A stretch of DNA of 7,695 bases from an uncultured Erysipelotrichaceae bacterium. GTDB lineage: Bacteria; Bacillota_I; Bacilli_A; Erysipelotrichales; Erysipelotrichaceae. Where the stretch lies: positions 1-7,695 of the forward strand of contig CACXEN010000095.1 of the NCBI GenBank assembly GCA_902766675.1, in the 5' to 3' direction. The notes beneath the pieces were generated by a model. That model searched no databases, was not told the DNA's origin, and saw only the letters and a list, made by a program, of their open reading frames with translations. Shown one piece after another: positions 1 through 6,200 of this stretch. Numbering within the stretch: the first letter of the stretch is position 1; every line of letters starts with the position of its first letter. Both the position numbers and the translations under genes were made by a program.

Positions 1-1411
1 CATCTAATTTTGCTTGGTTCATAACCCGTGCATGTCTAAGTGCATGTTCTTGTCTTTTTTCCCAAGAATCATATGCCTTCGTTGGAAACATATGTCCATT
101 TGATTCAGATATTAATAATGGTTTATTCATATCCGAAGTTACATCTTTTTTTGCTTTCGCACCTGGCGTAATTCCATTATGAGAGAAATCATTATAGCTA
201 TAAATATCTTCTAATAAAGAACTCTTTTCTAAATAGCGAACACCAGATGTTGGTCGCGTTGGATCTAGTTGATGTGCTACATCATTTGTGATGCGATAGA
301 AGTCATCATCATCTTGTGATTCATTGATACGTACACCCCATATCACAATAGACGGATGTTGCCTATATTGCATCACCATCTCTCTTGTATTTTCTATTGC
401 TTGCTTCTTCCACTCTTTATCACCAATATGTTGCCAACCAGGTATTTCTGTAAATACCAATAAACCCATTTTGTCACATGCTTCTATAAATCTATGACTT
501 TGTGGATAATGAGATGTTCTAACCATATTTACATGCAATTCTTCTTTTAAAATACGAGCATCTTCTACTTGTAGCGAATCAGAGAATGCATAATTTACAT
601 ATGGGATACATTGATGACGATTCAAGCCAACTATAAATACTTCTTCGCCATTTAATAAGAATTGATTTGGTTTTACTTCGATTGTTCGTATACCAAAAGA
701 TACTTCTTTCTTATCACTTCCAATATCTACAATACAACGATATAAATATGGATGATCAATAGACCAAACATTTGCATTATCAATTGTGAAATCAATTGAT
801 TTTTTTGATGTTGTTGTCGTTTCTTTTAATACTTCATTTCCATCTGCATCTAAAATTGAAATATCTACATTTGTATCATGCACTGCATCACTATATTTCA
901 AATCAATATGAATCTGTTTCAAACTTGGTGTCGTAACATAAATATCCTCTATATATGCTTTATCTTTAATATCTAAATAGACATCGCGATATATTCCACC
1001 AAATGTTAAATAATCTATCACAAATCCAAATGGAGGAATTGCAGGATTCTCTGTTGAGTCAAGTTTTACATGTAAATCATTTTCACCTTCTTTGATAACA
1101 TCTGTTACATCAACACGAAATCCAGTATATCCACATCGATGTGTCATCATTTCTTTTTGATTCACATATACAGTCGCGATATGTGCAGCTCCATCAAATT
1201 GTAAAAAGACTTTTTTATTACTTAAATCTTCATCAATGATTAATTTTCTATGATATCCACTAATCATTTGATAATCATTATGATCAATGTAATGCAGTGG
1301 TAACTCTTTTACTGTGTGCGGCAAACGAACACTTTTACCAACGACTTCATTGCGTAAAAAAGCATTGCTGAATTCTTCAACAAATTGCCAATTATCATTT
1401 ATTCTTTTCAT
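1..1411 (-). CDS. Glycoside hydrolase family 2 (beta-galactosidase-like), C-terminus beyond window
   Basis: The frame is open from an ATG at 1411 to the window edge (470 residues), so the C-terminus is missing. It reads as a GH2 retaining exo-glycosidase, probably cytoplasmic because no signal peptide is seen. The order is an N-terminal sugar-binding beta-sandwich (about 1-160), an Ig-like domain (about 165-255) and a TIM barrel from about 256. The GH2 block NMVRTSHYP lies at 295-303. The acid/base is E364 in WGVRINES and the nucleophile is probably E436 in ISESNGHMFPTK; the 72-residue gap resembles the 76 of LacZ. The tract after E364 (DPTRPTSGVR) matches a clostridial GH2 subgroup usually annotated as beta-galactosidase. 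Substrate cannot be read: beta-galactoside is the default, other beta-glycosides are possible. It starts 4 nt after the TetR gene, with AAGGGG at 1419-1424 as ribosome site overlapping the end of that gene. Residue 437 is Ser where GH2 enzymes usually have Tyr. Confidence 0.93.
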   Translation of the reverse strand, partial: MKRINDNWQFVEEFSNAFLRNEVVGKSVRLPHTVKELPLHYIDHNDYQMISGYHRKLIIDEDLSNKKVFLQFDGAAHIATVYVNQKEMMTHRCGYTGFRVDVTDVIKEGENDLHVKLDSTENPAIPPFGFVIDYLTFGGIYRDVYLDIKDKAYIEDIYVTTPSLKQIHIDLKYSDAVHDTNVDISILDADGNEVLKETTTTSKKSIDFTIDNANVWSIDHPYLYRCIVDIGSDKKEVSFGIRTIEVKPNQFLLNGEEVFIVGLNRHQCIPYVNYAFSDSLQVEDARILKEELHVNMVRTSHYPQSHRFIEACDKMGLLVFTEIPGWQHIGDKEWKKQAIENTREMVMQYRQHPSIVIWGVRINESQDDDDFYRITNDVAHQLDPTRPTSGVRYLEKSSLLEDIYSYNDFSHNGITPGAKAKKDVTSDMNKPLLISESNGHMFPTKAYDSWEKRQEHALRHARVMNQAKLD

Positions 1412-1415
1412 TTCG

Positions 1416-1973
1416 TTACCCCTTAATGCCATCTACCAAATAATCAATCAATTTACCTAATGCTTCTTCATATGTGATTTTATTTTCATATAAGAAGTTT
1501 GAATATAAGAATCCTTCTATTGAAGATGTAAAGATTTGCTTAAATGTAGGTATATCAATTTTTTTAATGATCTTTTCTTTCATACCTTCTTCCAACAACT
1601 TAACAATTGGATCCCATTCTGAATTTAGATATTCACTCATTCTTTTATGGACTAAAGGATATTGATCTTTTAATTGTTCAATATGTCGATAATCAAAAAC
1701 CATATATTCATCTGGTAAAGCAATCATGACTTGTTTGATTTTATCGATAAGATCTAAATTAGATTTTAGAATTCTTTCTTTCATCAAATAAATATTTTCA
1801 TATGCCTCATCAAGCATACTTAAAAGTAGTTCTTCTTTATTCTCGAAAACTTTATAGATTGTCTTTTTTGATATATGTAAATCCGATGCAATAACATCCA
1901 AAGTAAAATTCATTCCAACTTCTTTGAAGTTTTTCATTGCGGCATCGATAATGTCTCTACGTAATTCAGACAT
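1416..1973 (-). CDS. TetR/AcrR-family transcriptional regulator
   Basis: This 185-residue protein has the usual TetR layout: an N-terminal three-helix DNA-binding domain followed by an all-helical ligand and dimerisation domain. The helix-turn-helix is at about residues 23-45, with the family signature SKKTIYKVFENKEELL at 35-50. The remainder (about 55-185) is divergent, as is normal, so the inducer cannot be predicted. The ATG at 1973 is preceded by AAAAGGTG at 1982-1989, 8 nt upstream. It is the first gene of an apparent two-gene operon with the GH2 glycosidase 4 nt downstream. The likely role is substrate-responsive repression of that glycosidase and of itself. A 9-bp inverted repeat at 1972-2004 is the candidate operator. 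The family call is secure; the regulatory target is inferred from position only. Confidence 0.92.
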   Translation of the reverse strand: MSELRRDIIDAAMKNFKEVGMNFTLDVIASDLHISKKTIYKVFENKEELLLSMLDEAYENIYLMKERILKSNLDLIDKIKQVMIALPDEYMVFDYRHIEQLKDQYPLVHKRMSEYLNSEWDPIVKLLEEGMKEKIIKKIDIPTFKQIFTSSIEGFLYSNFLYENKITYEEALGKLIDYLVDGIKG

Positions 1974-2004
1974 GGAAACTACACCTTTTATCTACAGTTT
2001 CCAT
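1972..2004. promoter_or_regulatory. Candidate TetR operator: perfect 9-bp inverted repeat
   Basis: ATGGAAACT at 1972-1980 is repeated inverted as AGTTTCCAT at 1996-2004, with a 15-bp spacer. The upstream arm covers the last two bases of the tetR -10 box and the expected transcription start. The other arm covers the first two bases of the start codon, and the ribosome site sits between them. A repressor here would block its own promoter. The 24-bp centre-to-centre spacing is longer than in many TetR operators, so two dimers or a different binding mode are possible. That the TetR protein binds here is inference. Confidence 0.55.
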
Positions 2005-2032
2005 ATTAGCACAAATGTAACCGCTTTCGCAA
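2003..2032 (-). promoter_or_regulatory. Promoter of the tetR-GH2 operon (extended -10)
   Basis: Reading leftward, TTGCGA (2032-2027) is followed after 18 bp by TAATAT (2008-2003), with an upstream TG (2011-2010) giving an extended -10. The expected start is near 1996, leaving a leader of about 23 nt that contains the ribosome site. It lies just downstream of the gmk terminator, which supports a separate transcription unit. Confidence 0.6.
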
Positions 2033-2039
2033 TCCCTAT

Positions 2040-2063
2040 AAAAAAAGAAGCTTATTCAGCTTC
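2040..2063 (-). terminator. Intrinsic terminator of gmk, overlapping its stop codon
   Basis: On the minus strand GAAGCT and AGCTTC form a 6-bp stem (2063-2058 with 2052-2047) around a 5-nt loop, followed directly by seven T (2046-2040). The gmk stop codon TAA (2054-2052) lies in the hairpin, so the last codons of the gene double as the terminator. The stem is short but the U-tract is good. Confidence 0.75.
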
Positions 2064-2633
2064 ATTCATCTTTTCTACATGTCGTTTGATGATGACAGAA
2101 ATGATATCTGTAGCAAGTTTAACATCATCATTGCATATAACATATTTATATTGATCCATCATTTTCATCTCACGTTCTGCTTTAGCTAAACGTTCTTGAA
2201 TGATTTCTTCTGGCTCTGTTTTACGTCCACGAATTCTCTTTTCCAATTCTTCCATACTAGGAGGTACAAGGAATATCGTTAACACATCAGGAACTTTTTC
2301 TTGTACTTGTTTACAGCCTTGCACTTCAATTTCAAGAATAACATTACGTCCTTCTTTTCTAAGTTTCACAACCTCATCTAAAGGTGTTCCATAATAATTA
2401 CCGACGAATTCAGCATGTTCTAACATTTTACCTTCGTCCACAGCTTTTTCAAATTCTTCACGTGACACAAAGTAATAGTTTTCTCCATTCACTTCTCCTT
2501 CACGCATTTTACGAGTTGTCATTGAAATAGAATATGAAAGTTTTAAAGATTCATCTTTCATCAATTCTTTTAAGACTGTACCCTTACCTACACCTGAAGG
2601 TCCACTCAATACAATTAAAAGTCCTTGTTTCAT
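2052..2633 (-). CDS. gmk: Guanylate kinase
   Basis: This cytoplasmic enzyme phosphorylates GMP (and dGMP) to GDP using ATP, an essential step of purine nucleotide supply. The 193-residue length is close to the bacterial norm. The P-loop GPSGVGKGT is at 11-19. The GMP-binding segment follows (SISMTTRKMREGE, 35-47, then NGENYYF, 50-56). The conserved EIEVQG is at 101-106, and the lid region with RIRGRKTEPEE is at about 133-143. The ATG at 2633 has a strong ribosome site AGGAGGG at 2638-2644, four nt upstream. The gene has its own promoter and terminator and appears monocistronic. It is divergent from rqcH. In Bacillus subtilis the rqcH homologue (yloA) also lies near gmk, so the neighbourhood looks partly conserved. 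The omega subunit gene rpoZ that often follows gmk is absent here. Confidence 0.97.
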   Translation of the reverse strand: MKQGLLIVLSGPSGVGKGTVLKELMKDESLKLSYSISMTTRKMREGEVNGENYYFVSREEFEKAVDEGKMLEHAEFVGNYYGTPLDEVVKLRKEGRNVILEIEVQGCKQVQEKVPDVLTIFLVPPSMEELEKRIRGRKTEPEEIIQERLAKAEREMKMMDQYKYVICNDDVKLATDIISVIIKRHVEKMNEAE

Positions 2634-2649
2634 ATTGCCCTCCTATACC

Positions 2650-2678
2650 ATCATATGAATTTTATCATGCTTAGTCAA
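2650..2678 (-). promoter_or_regulatory. Promoter of gmk
   Basis: TTGACT (2678-2673) and TATGAT (2655-2650) are separated by an ideal 17 bp, reading leftward into gmk. Transcription would start near 2643, at the edge of the ribosome site, giving a leader of only about 10 nt. An alternative -10 (TAAAAT, 2664-2659) would give a longer leader but lacks a good -35. Confidence 0.65.
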
Positions 2679-2690
2679 TCATGCTATAAT
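2662..2690 (+). promoter_or_regulatory. Promoter of rqcH (extended -10)
   Basis: TTATCA (2662-2667), a 17-bp spacer and a consensus TATAAT (2685-2690) with upstream TG (2682-2683) read rightward into rqcH. Transcription would start near 2697, giving a leader of about 15 nt. The -35 region of the divergent gmk promoter (2673-2678) lies inside this spacer, so the two polymerases cannot easily bind together. Confidence 0.7.
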
Positions 2691-2711
2691 TACCACCATG
2701 AGAGGTTTCAT

Positions 2712-4349
2712 ATGGCATTAGATGGTATTTTACTACATAAAGTCGTTCCTGAAATAGCAAAATCATTCCCACTTCGTATACAAAAGATTTGGGATATTTC
2801 AAATACAGAAATTTTATTCCAAACACATGGAGAAGATGGTAAAAAACAATTACTCATCTCCTGCCATTCTGTTTATAATAGAATACTTTTTTCTAAAAGA
2901 AATTATCCAACACCAAGTGAACCTCGTTCTTTTGTGATGGTATTAAGAAAGTATTTGGAAGGCTCCATCATGGAGACGATTGAACAATTTGGTTTAGATC
3001 GTTGGTGTGTGATTCAAATACGTAGACGCAACAACCTTGGAGATATTGAATATTTAAAATTATATGTTGAATTGATGGGGCAATATGCCAATATGATTCT
3101 TGTGAACAATGAAGGTAAAATTATAGATGCTTTAAAACGTATCGCACCTTCCGAAACAAACAATCGTATTATTCATCCTGGTGCTATGTTTGAGCCTATT
3201 AAAGCGCAAATGAAAGAAGATCCTTTTGTTGTACAAGAGATTAATCCAGATAAATCACTTGTTGCTCAATTTGCTGGCTTTTCCCCTTTTCTTGCCAAAG
3301 AAGTGGAATATCGCTTAGCGAATGGTGAATCATTCCATGACATCATGCAAGAGATTGAAAAATCCAATCAATTATTTATTGCCAATCACAATAATGAAGC
3401 AGTATTTCATTGTATTGAATTAAAAAGTTGTGGTTTAAACAAAAGTTATCCTTTTTTTGAAGGCTTTGATATTCTTTATTACCACAAAGAAGAAAAAGAA
3501 AGAATCAAACAAGTAACCGGAGATATTTATCATCTCACCAACCGCCAACTGAAGCATTATCGCCAAAAGCTCCCACGCTTAATGAATGAATTAGATCAAG
3601 CAATTGATTGTGACAAATATAATAAATATGGTGAACTTTTATATACCTATAATATTACTGACACAAAAGGTCAAAGCGAAATCATATTAAAAGATTATGA
3701 AAGTGATAGCGATATTAAAATTCCATTAGACGCAAAGTTAGATGGTAAACAAAACGCAAAGAAGTATTATCAAAAATATAAAAAATTAAAAAAAGGACAA
3801 ACTTATATCCAAGAACAAATTGATATCTGCAACAACGAGATCAACTACTTTGAAGGTATCTTACAACAATTAGAACAAGCAGATTACTATACGGCAATTG
3901 AAATCAAAGATGAACTAACACAACTTGGTTATATCAAAGCGAAAACCAACAATAAAAAGAAAGCCAAAAAACAAAAGCTTTCTATTGTTCAAATTCAAAC
4001 TGATGAAAATACATTGATTTCAATCGGTAAGAATAACCTACAAAATGATGAATTGACATGGCACATCGCAAAGCGTAATGAATATTGGTTCCATGCCAAA
4101 GATTATCATGGTGCCCATGTAATATTGCATAAAGATACGCCTAGCGAAGATGATATACGTTTATGCGCCATGCTTGCGGCATATTATTCAAAAGGTAGAA
4201 TGTCTTCCTCTGTACCAGTAAACTATTGCCAAGTAAAAAACCTGAAAAAAATACCTGGCGCAAAACCAGGTATGGTACAACTCACAAACTATAAAACAAT
4301 TTATATTGATCCTGATGAAGAAATCATTCAATCACTGATTCCGTCTTGA
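2712..4349 (+). CDS. rqcH: Rqc2/NEMF homologue RqcH (NFACT, formerly fibronectin-binding FbpA family)
   Basis: RqcH binds peptidyl-tRNA-blocked 50S subunits and recruits tRNA-Ala to add C-terminal alanine tails that mark stalled chains for proteolysis. The 545-residue protein is near the family length (about 570 in B. subtilis). The NFACT-N domain covers roughly 1-175, with D96-R97 matching the Asp-Arg pair needed for tailing in B. subtilis. A helix-hairpin-helix region follows (about 180-215, AGFSPFLAKEVEYR), then a long coiled-coil (about 290-425), then NFACT-R (about 440-530, DELTWHIAKRNEYWFHAKD from 446). The start at 2712 is preferred over upstream in-frame positions because the family motif begins MALDG and GAGAGG lies at 2700-2705. 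The usual PGSH of NFACT-R reads HGAH (466-469). The 3' end overlaps the convergent rluB by 22 bp. Older names suggest a fibronectin adhesin, but the cytoplasmic rescue role is better supported. Confidence 0.94.
   Translation: MALDGILLHKVVPEIAKSFPLRIQKIWDISNTEILFQTHGEDGKKQLLISCHSVYNRILFSKRNYPTPSEPRSFVMVLRKYLEGSIMETIEQFGLDRWCVIQIRRRNNLGDIEYLKLYVELMGQYANMILVNNEGKIIDALKRIAPSETNNRIIHPGAMFEPIKAQMKEDPFVVQEINPDKSLVAQFAGFSPFLAKEVEYRLANGESFHDIMQEIEKSNQLFIANHNNEAVFHCIELKSCGLNKSYPFFEGFDILYYHKEEKERIKQVTGDIYHLTNRQLKHYRQKLPRLMNELDQAIDCDKYNKYGELLYTYNITDTKGQSEIILKDYESDSDIKIPLDAKLDGKQNAKKYYQKYKKLKKGQTYIQEQIDICNNEINYFEGILQQLEQADYYTAIEIKDELTQLGYIKAKTNNKKKAKKQKLSIVQIQTDENTLISIGKNNLQNDELTWHIAKRNEYWFHAKDYHGAHVILHKDTPSEDDIRLCAMLAAYYSKGRMSSSVPVNYCQVKNLKKIPGAKPGMVQLTNYKTIYIDPDEEIIQSLIPS
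4245..4273 (-). terminator. Intrinsic terminator of the Nudix-rluB operon, embedded in rqcH
   Basis: On the minus strand ATACCTGG (4273-4266) pairs perfectly with CCAGGTAT (4258-4251) around a 7-nt loop, followed by six further T (4250-4245) and a second T-run beyond. It lies 55 nt past the rluB stop codon, entirely inside rqcH codons for the conserved KKIPGAKPGM stretch. No other minus-strand hairpin with a T-run was seen between it and rluB. Confidence 0.75.
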
Positions 4350-5062
4350 TTCACAAGCGCAATCAGTTTTTTTATTTCATAAGATCGTAGCTTACGATAT
4401 TTTCCTCTTTGCAGTTTACCTAAATCTAATGTGCCATAAGCTATACGATCTAAATGAATCACTTTACAGTGAAAATATTCCATCATCTTTCTGATTTCTC
4501 TATTTCTTCCTTCAAAGATTGTAATATTCAAAACTGTTTGGTTCTTCTTTTTTGATCTAGATAGTATTTCTATGATTGCTGGTAATGTCTTTTTGCCTTC
4601 AAGTAAAATTCCATCTGCCAACAACTGTGCCATTTTATCCGTAAATATTCCTTCAACCGTAACACAATATGTTTTATTAACATGTGTTTTTGGATGCATC
4701 ATCTTTTGCGCAAAATCACCATCATTCGTAAGAATTAATAATCCGGTTGTTTCATAATCTAATCTGCCAACAGGATATATTCTTTCTCTAACATCACTAA
4801 AATAATCTAAAACAGTTGTTCTATCATGTGTATCTGTAACAGTTGTTATTACATTTTTCGGTTTGTTAAAAAGATAATAAACTTTCTCTTCTTTATGAAT
4901 TGGTTTATTATCCACTACAATCTCATCATTCACATCAACTTGCACACCCATTTCACGAACGATTTTGCCATTCACTTTAACACGTCCTTGTTCAATGAGT
5001 TTTTCCGCATTTCTTCTTGATGCGATACCTGCTTTTGCAATAACCTTTTGTAATCTTTCCAT
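4328..5062 (-). CDS. rluB: RsuA/RluB-family rRNA pseudouridine synthase
   Basis: The protein isomerises a specific uridine in rRNA to pseudouridine; the Firmicutes members are usually named RluB and thought to act on helix 89-93 of 23S rRNA. The 244 residues start with an S4 RNA-binding domain (about 1-60: MERLQKVIAKAGIASRRNAE, then GRVKVNG at 26-32). The RsuA-type catalytic domain follows. The family signature GRLDYETTGLLILTNDGD is at 99-116, with D102 as the catalytic aspartate. A second motif, EGRNREIRKM, is typical of the RsuA/RluB/E/F group. The assignment to RluB rather than another RsuA-type enzyme is inferred. It is the last gene of a four-gene operon. The ATG is 2 nt after the stop of the ParB-like gene and has no recognisable Shine-Dalgarno sequence, so it probably depends on reinitiation by ribosomes finishing the upstream gene. 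Its 3' end overlaps rqcH. Confidence 0.93.
   Translation of the reverse strand: MERLQKVIAKAGIASRRNAEKLIEQGRVKVNGKIVREMGVQVDVNDEIVVDNKPIHKEEKVYYLFNKPKNVITTVTDTHDRTTVLDYFSDVRERIYPVGRLDYETTGLLILTNDGDFAQKMMHPKTHVNKTYCVTVEGIFTDKMAQLLADGILLEGKKTLPAIIEILSRSKKKNQTVLNITIFEGRNREIRKMMEYFHCKVIHLDRIAYGTLDLGKLQRGKYRKLRSYEIKKLIALVNQDGISD
4334..4373 (+). terminator. Intrinsic terminator of rqcH, embedded in the rluB 3' end
   Basis: ACTGATT (4334-4340) pairs with AATCAGT (4361-4367), and CTTG (4345-4348) pairs with CAAG (4354-4357) inside it. Two further pairs between them are interrupted by one mismatch and one bulge. A T-run (4367-4373) follows directly. The rqcH stop codon (4347-4349) is in the apical stem and loop, and the whole element is also coding for the RluB C-terminus on the other strand. 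The minus strand lacks a T-run on the far side, so it works in one direction only. Confidence 0.75.
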
Positions 5063-5064
5063 AA

Positions 5065-5340
5065 TTAGTGTTTATTCTGTGTATTTCCCCAAAAAGCACT
5101 ACCTGCTTTTGAATAATCATTTAGGATAAGGATTGGTATTCTTCTAAACTTTTCATTTTTTTCAGATAGAATTTGGCAAGCTGTTAATCTTTTATGCCCA
5201 TCAACACAAATATATCCATCATCTACTTTATTTACATGTACAGGAATAGCGATACCTCTTTTTTCAATACTAGAAACTAAGTCTTTATCTTCGCTATAGC
5301 TATATGTAATATCTTTAATATCTACTACTGTATTAATCAT
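5065..5340 (-). CDS. Small stand-alone ParB/sulfiredoxin-fold domain protein
   Basis: The 91-residue protein matches only the N-terminal ParB-like domain. The pattern is DLVSSIEKRGIAIPVHV (20-36), then DGYICVDGHKRLTACQIL (41-58). GHKR at 48-51 is in the place of the GERR/GxxR phosphate-binding motif of ParB proteins. There is no helix-turn-helix or C-terminal dimerisation domain, so it is unlikely to be a chromosome-partitioning ParB. Proteins with this isolated fold include nucleotide-binding enzymes and nucleases, and the role here is unknown. The last residues (GSAFWGNTQNKH) are strikingly polar. The ATG overlaps the stop of the upstream peptidase-like gene as ATGA (5337-5340). GAGGA lies only 3 nt upstream, too close for an ideal site, so translational coupling is likely. 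rluB begins 2 nt after its stop. Confidence 0.8.
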   Translation of the reverse strand: MINTVVDIKDITYSYSEDKDLVSSIEKRGIAIPVHVNKVDDGYICVDGHKRLTACQILSEKNEKFRRIPILILNDYSKAGSAFWGNTQNKH

Positions 5341-6200
5341 ACTTCCTCAACATATATTAACATTGCGACTGGCAAAAATGCTTTTGTCTTCATGAATTCT
5401 TCAGGGTCCATAAAGTGATTTCTTGATCCATATACTGCATTATAGAAATGCACTGCATTTCCATCAAAATATCGATAAGATGTATAATGTGACCCTTTTT
5501 TATGTGTATATAGTAATATTCCACATAAACTATTTTTCATATGCTGAATCGAGCTTCTTTGTGATACAAGAGATAACTTCGCTTTGACACCTTCTTTTCT
5601 TAACCAGTGATATAGTGTAAAAAATTCTTGTCCAAATAATTTACCAGTTATTGAAAATCTTGAAAGACTATTTGCACAATAAGATATTGGTTTTTCTTTT
5701 CCTAACATTTTCAAAATATTATATGCCGCAATCCATCCACAACCATTCCGACTTGAATTAAAGAATCCAAAAGTTACATCTTTGATTTTACCTTGATGGA
5801 TTATATATCCTTCATCATCAAATATCATGTCTTCCATTTTCAAACGATCTGGATCAATTACTTTTTGGAAATGATCTCCTTTCGCAAAATATCCAGCTGC
5901 TTGTATTTGATTGGTTGTAAATCCATCAATGCGATCTAAAATAATTTGTTTCGGATGATATTGGCGTATTACTTTTTCAGTTATAAAATCCAATGTTCTT
6001 TTATCATAACCATTTGATTTCGATAAAAGATTCATATGTACACAATCAGAAAGATATGTATCCACAATTAAAACTTCTTGTATATTACTTCTAACCATAA
6101 AAAAGCGATGAGTATACGTATCATCTTGTAGTTGATATTCCAATTGTATTGCCTGTTTATACAATTCGCTTAAAGCTTCTATTCGCATACGTTGCATCAT
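5337..6200 (-). CDS. Cysteine-peptidase-like (C39/papain-like fold) protein of unknown role
   Basis: I do not recognise a named family for the whole 287-residue protein. Its C-terminal half looks like a C39-type cysteine peptidase: C154 in SSRNGCGWIAAYN, H238 in KGSHYTSYRY and N254 in VHFYNAVYG. The spacings of 84 and 16 residues are close to the Cys-His-Asp spacings of C39 peptidases (about 79 and 16), and N148 sits where the oxyanion-hole residue is expected. The His-containing strand is followed by MDPEEF, like the end of C39 domains. The N-terminal 140 residues match nothing I can name. No signal peptide or membrane segment is seen, so it is probably cytoplasmic. The ATG at 6200 has AGGAG 8 nt upstream, and its first base is the last base of the Nudix stop codon. 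A second ATG follows immediately. Substrate unknown; it could be a non-peptidase member of the fold. Confidence 0.8.
   Translation of the reverse strand: MMQRMRIEALSELYKQAIQLEYQLQDDTYTHRFFMVRSNIQEVLIVDTYLSDCVHMNLLSKSNGYDKRTLDFITEKVIRQYHPKQIILDRIDGFTTNQIQAAGYFAKGDHFQKVIDPDRLKMEDMIFDDEGYIIHQGKIKDVTFGFFNSSRNGCGWIAAYNILKMLGKEKPISYCANSLSRFSITGKLFGQEFFTLYHWLRKEGVKAKLSLVSQRSSIQHMKNSLCGILLYTHKKGSHYTSYRYFDGNAVHFYNAVYGSRNHFMDPEEFMKTKAFLPVAMLIYVEEV

Noticed and set aside
1474..1665. Plus-strand open frame of 63 codons inside the tetR gene
   Set aside because: It is antisense to a clear TetR gene, has no ribosome site, and its protein resembles no family.
1924..2154. Plus-strand open frame of 76 codons across the tetR-gmk junction
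   Set aside because: It is antisense to both genes, includes the gmk terminator and lacks a ribosome site.
2318..2330. Gmk EIEVQG with Glu in place of the Asp of E. coli-type enzymes
   Set aside because: As I recall, B. subtilis Gmk has the same residue, so this is ordinary for Bacillota.
2625..2711. 29-residue N-terminal extension of rqcH
   Set aside because: The region holds the divergent promoters and the gmk ribosome site, and family members begin at the MALDG-type motif at 2712.
4826..5020. Plus-strand open frame of 64 codons inside rluB
   Set aside because: It is the complement of the conserved S4 domain; its hydrophobic look comes from AT-rich antisense codons.
5065..5340. Chromosome-partitioning ParB and a nearby parS or origin
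   Set aside because: The protein lacks the helix-turn-helix, there is no ParA gene, and I saw no parS-like 16-bp palindrome.
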